DNA from: Tenebrio molitor
Lineage: Eukaryota; Arthropoda; Insecta; Coleoptera; Tenebrionidae
Length of the DNA stretch: 64,000 bases
Reading direction: 5' to 3'
Assembly: GCF_963966145.1 (NCBI RefSeq)
Contig: NC_091055.1
Coordinates: forward strand, 11,284,001-11,348,000
Made by a program: the position numbers and the translations under genes
Shown here: in pieces, positions 62,301 to 64,000 of the stretch
Layout of the letters: every line of letters starts with the position of its first letter
How positions within the stretch are numbered: the first letter of the stretch is position 1
The notes under the pieces: model-generated
Told to the model about the DNA's origin: nothing
The model's input: the letters and a program-made list of their open reading frames with translations, nothing else
The model's database searches: none

Positions 62301-64000
62301 CGAATTCGGTCCCTTGTTGCAAAATTTTCGTTAAAACTTCCATGAATGCTGCTCTAGTTTGCAAGTCCTTGTTGTAACCCAAATCTGAGAAAAACCACAG
62401 TTACGACTGGTACCAAGGTAGCGCCACAGTCTACAACTAGTTACAATCTAACAAATGTATATCACACACCAATTTCGTTGCACCCAACGCGCGCACAGAG
62501 AACGCACTACATATACTACTGATTCGCGTAAACTGGCCAACAAACAAACGCACAACAAAAATACAACATGCCTTTCGTAAATTTAAAACATCGTATTATT
62601 AATGAAATTACCTCTGTTGTGACACACCAAACGTTTTCACGAATTGACAATGATGAAATTTATTTTTTGGACAGGAATCGTTTCAAGATGGTCCGCCTCT
62701 CACACGAGAACGTCTCGTCTTTGTAGTTAAACGTAAAATGCATGCTTAAAGCCTTATTTAATGTCAAACGTTGTGCGTTGAGTTAAAATTATCAGCAATT
62801 TGATTAATCCGTTTAAAATTGGGGTTACAACAAAGCAAATTTAGACTAATTGAGTTATGGTTAATTTCGAAAGCCAACACAAAACGCTTGACACTAAAGA
62901 AAGCTTGGAATCAAATTGATTTTCATAATTGAAACTTGCTTGGGCACATGCGACTCACGAAAACAGACCTACGTCGTCACAAGACGTCGACAAATAAATT
63001 GCTTTACTCGAGATAATCTTCTTTTGCGCGTTTACATATTTTTCTATGTAGACGTAATCTGATCATTTTTATTTTCAATATTCGGTATTAACAACTAATT
63101 ACGGTGTATTTGGAGATTTGAGATGTCGACGCGACGAGTGCAACACGTCGATTGAAGTTACTTAAACACAAAATTAATATATAACCAAAAGTTAGGTATT
63201 GATCAGGTACGGCTTCATAAATTAATAATTCTTCTGGTTCTAATTAACAATATTGTTTGACAATTTCATGCTTATTGAATATTTAATTCAACGCAAGAAT
63301 TTCCACTTGGGCAGCGAATTTTTCAGTATAAATTTGGTGGTGTGCTTTTGAGCGTAAATTTCATCAAAGTGTGTGTACTTCCTTTCTTAAGGAATTGTAT
63401 TTCGCTACTTACCAATAGAGTGCATCAATCCGCTGTCGATATTCGCCGACAGCAGATTCGACATCGCTTGAATCGTCGCGTTTCGCAAAGTACTCAATTT
63501 CCCAGCGTTGACTCGTTGCCTCGAAACGTCTTTCTCAACGTCCGCAGCGTCAGAACAGTCGTTAAGTAAATTCATGAAGAGCGTGAAATACTTGAGGAAA
63601 AGTTGACTTTTTGCTTCCATCAAGTCACCACGATCCGATTCTTCCGGCTGAAGGGGCAATCCTCTGAGAAGAGCTGCCACAGCTTCCATGCAAGCTTGAT
63701 CTAAGTCTCTCGTGATCATCGTAACGTCGCCTGAACTTGGTGGTGCTATCTGATGCGATGTACCCATTACCCAATCGGTCAAGTACTCGACCAACTTATT
63801 CCTGAATTTCATTTCTTGTCTGAACGCCAAATCGTCGCGACGTTTCATCATTGCCTCAACAAGTTGACACAGCTTTGTTTTGATGTGTATTGCATGAACA
63901 GTCATGTCTAAATGGCGGACGTATCTGACGATGGCCAACATCATCCCTTCTATACTCGTCACGCCTAAGTGTTCGGATGGTTGATCGTTTTTAGTACTGT
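50352..64000 (-). CDS. Nf1: Neurofibromin (Ras GTPase-activating protein), C-terminal 1,864 residues
   Basis: Minus-strand exons: 64000-63413 (open at the window edge), 62384-61916, 61861-61460, 61410-61171, 61086-60919, 60869-60608, 60310-59906, 59809-58247, 58186-57928, 57873-57620, 52451-52260, 51911-51825, 51171-50969, 50907-50721 and 50669-50352. Phases agree and the total is a whole number of codons. Similarity to human NF1 is high throughout (KFRNKLVEYLTDWVMGTS; LLKGYRHPTP). Partial-protein residues about 190-560 are the RasGAP domain, which speeds GTP hydrolysis by Ras. The arginine finger in LFRGNSLGSK (codon 62055-62053) and FLRFINPAIVSP (about 61662) are intact. About 570-830 form the Sec14-PH lipid-binding module, then HEAT-like repeats and a serine-rich tail. 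The N-terminal third lies to the right. Introns 61170-61087 (84 bases) and 58246-58187 (60) are in frame and stop-free; human similarity shows they are introns. Confidence 0.97.
52260..52451 (-). CDS. Nf1: Nf1 exon of 64 codons in a diverged linker
   Basis: Part of the Nf1 gene, listed separately because it is short and has no start codon. It is bounded by an acceptor (ACTGACCAG before GTTGAAAAT) and a donor (ATTAAA before GTAAGA), phase 0 at both ends, which fits the neighbouring exons. It reads SKGWRSLDLSQSPGPQANGG and later YRTQRSSSVPVQQ, a Ser/Pro/Gln-rich stretch in the place of the human linker that contains the RARKSMSLD region. Inferred disordered. Confidence 0.8.
53122..53449. mobile_element. 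MITE family E in an Nf1 intron
   Basis: 328 bp with inverted repeats of about 35 bases, two mismatches, beginning CAGGGTTGTTCTAAATGATT and continuing GTAGTCGAAGTAGGC. TA precedes the left end; the right flank reads CA, so the duplication has decayed on that side. No coding content. Confidence 0.88.
53979..54141. mobile_element. Short MITE in an Nf1 intron
   Basis: About 160 bp. The left end AGGCCAGTTTACAGAAG and the reverse of the right end, AGGGCCAGTTTATAGAAAG, match with one gap. No target duplication could be fixed. Confidence 0.6.
54315..55070. mobile_element. Candidate MITE with GTTAGCCATGAAAAA ends
   Basis: Left end GTTAGCCATGAAAAATAAAC; the reverse complement of the right end is GTTAGCCATGAAAAACAAAA. 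The interior of about 720 bp is AT-rich and non-coding. No clear target duplication, so the boundaries are approximate. Confidence 0.5.
55486..57035 (+). mobile_element. Decayed DNA transposon, 1.55 kb, in an Nf1 intron
   Basis: Inverted ends of about 45 bases: left CACGCCTATCTTCAAATAAT and then TTCAACCTAGAGATG; the right end mirrors this. The middle (about 55.87-56.65 kb) carries a transposase-like frame broken by stops and frameshifts. Recognisable blocks include SLFPCTWCYAMKDKL, PPELHLMLGVVNR, FEKEALTGAKSCNVQREVTHG and GLMFFSEHAMESVHFDFN. I recall similar sequences as repeated transposon-type proteins of insect genomes but cannot name the superfamily with certainty. It runs antisense to Nf1. 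Confidence 0.8.

Noticed and set aside
1..64000. CRISPR arrays, prophage or bacterial operons
   Set aside because: Short introns, animal proteins and TA-target MITEs show nuclear animal DNA; no direct-repeat and spacer pattern was seen.

Overview
The window looks like insect nuclear DNA, most likely from a beetle. It is AT-rich. Its genes are split by many introns of 46-84 bases with GT/AG ends, and the recognisable proteins are animal ones (neurofibromin, SR-protein kinase, RNF220-type ubiquitin ligase, chymotrypsin-like serine protease homologues). Small inverted-repeat transposons with TA target sites lie between and inside the genes. The beetle assignment is inference. There are no operons, Shine-Dalgarno sites or CRISPR arrays. 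Exon models were built by hand from splice signals, and each is supported by matching intron phases and a total coding length divisible by three.

Layout. 1-19.1 kb holds no gene that I can support. It is AT-rich spacer with CpG-richer islands (for example 12.1-13.2 and 17.2-18.4 kb) and at least seven inverted-repeat elements. 19.18-24.03 kb (+) is a four-exon gene for a 720-residue protein that I do not recognise, with a helical front part, a charged disordered middle and a hydrophobic tail. 24.04-33.95 kb is a second gene-poor stretch with one decayed transposase element. A TATA box at 33.96 kb lies ahead of a small signal-peptide ORF (34.59 kb) and of the 3' exons of an RNF220 orthologue (34.86-36.41 kb, +). 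37.4-38.5 kb has a MITE with a perfect 8-bp target duplication and a second, end-deleted relative. 39.38-40.37 (+) and 41.75-40.77 kb (-) are a tail-to-tail pair of serine protease homologues with all three catalytic residues replaced. 42.09 kb has a 5S-rRNA-derived fragment, followed by a 2.6-kb tandem array (42.5-45.2 kb) with higher-order structure. 45.2-46.4 kb has overlapping open frames that I could not resolve. 47.24 kb is a small membrane-protein ORF, followed by a compact SRPK gene (47.6-49.1 kb, +). From 50.35 kb to the right edge runs the minus-strand 3' two thirds of Nf1. Its 15 exons encode 1,864 residues covering the RasGAP, Sec14-PH and C-terminal parts, and one 5.2-kb intron is full of transposons.

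The named genes do not form a pathway. Nf1 is a Ras GTPase-activating protein, SRPK phosphorylates SR splicing factors, RNF220 is a RING ubiquitin ligase, and the protease homologues are probably secreted non-catalytic proteins. The most unusual items are the parallel loss of the catalytic triad in the protease pair, the higher-order tandem array with a coding-like insert present in only one of its two blocks, the unrecognised 720-residue gene, and several very short introns whose length is a multiple of three and which contain no stop.
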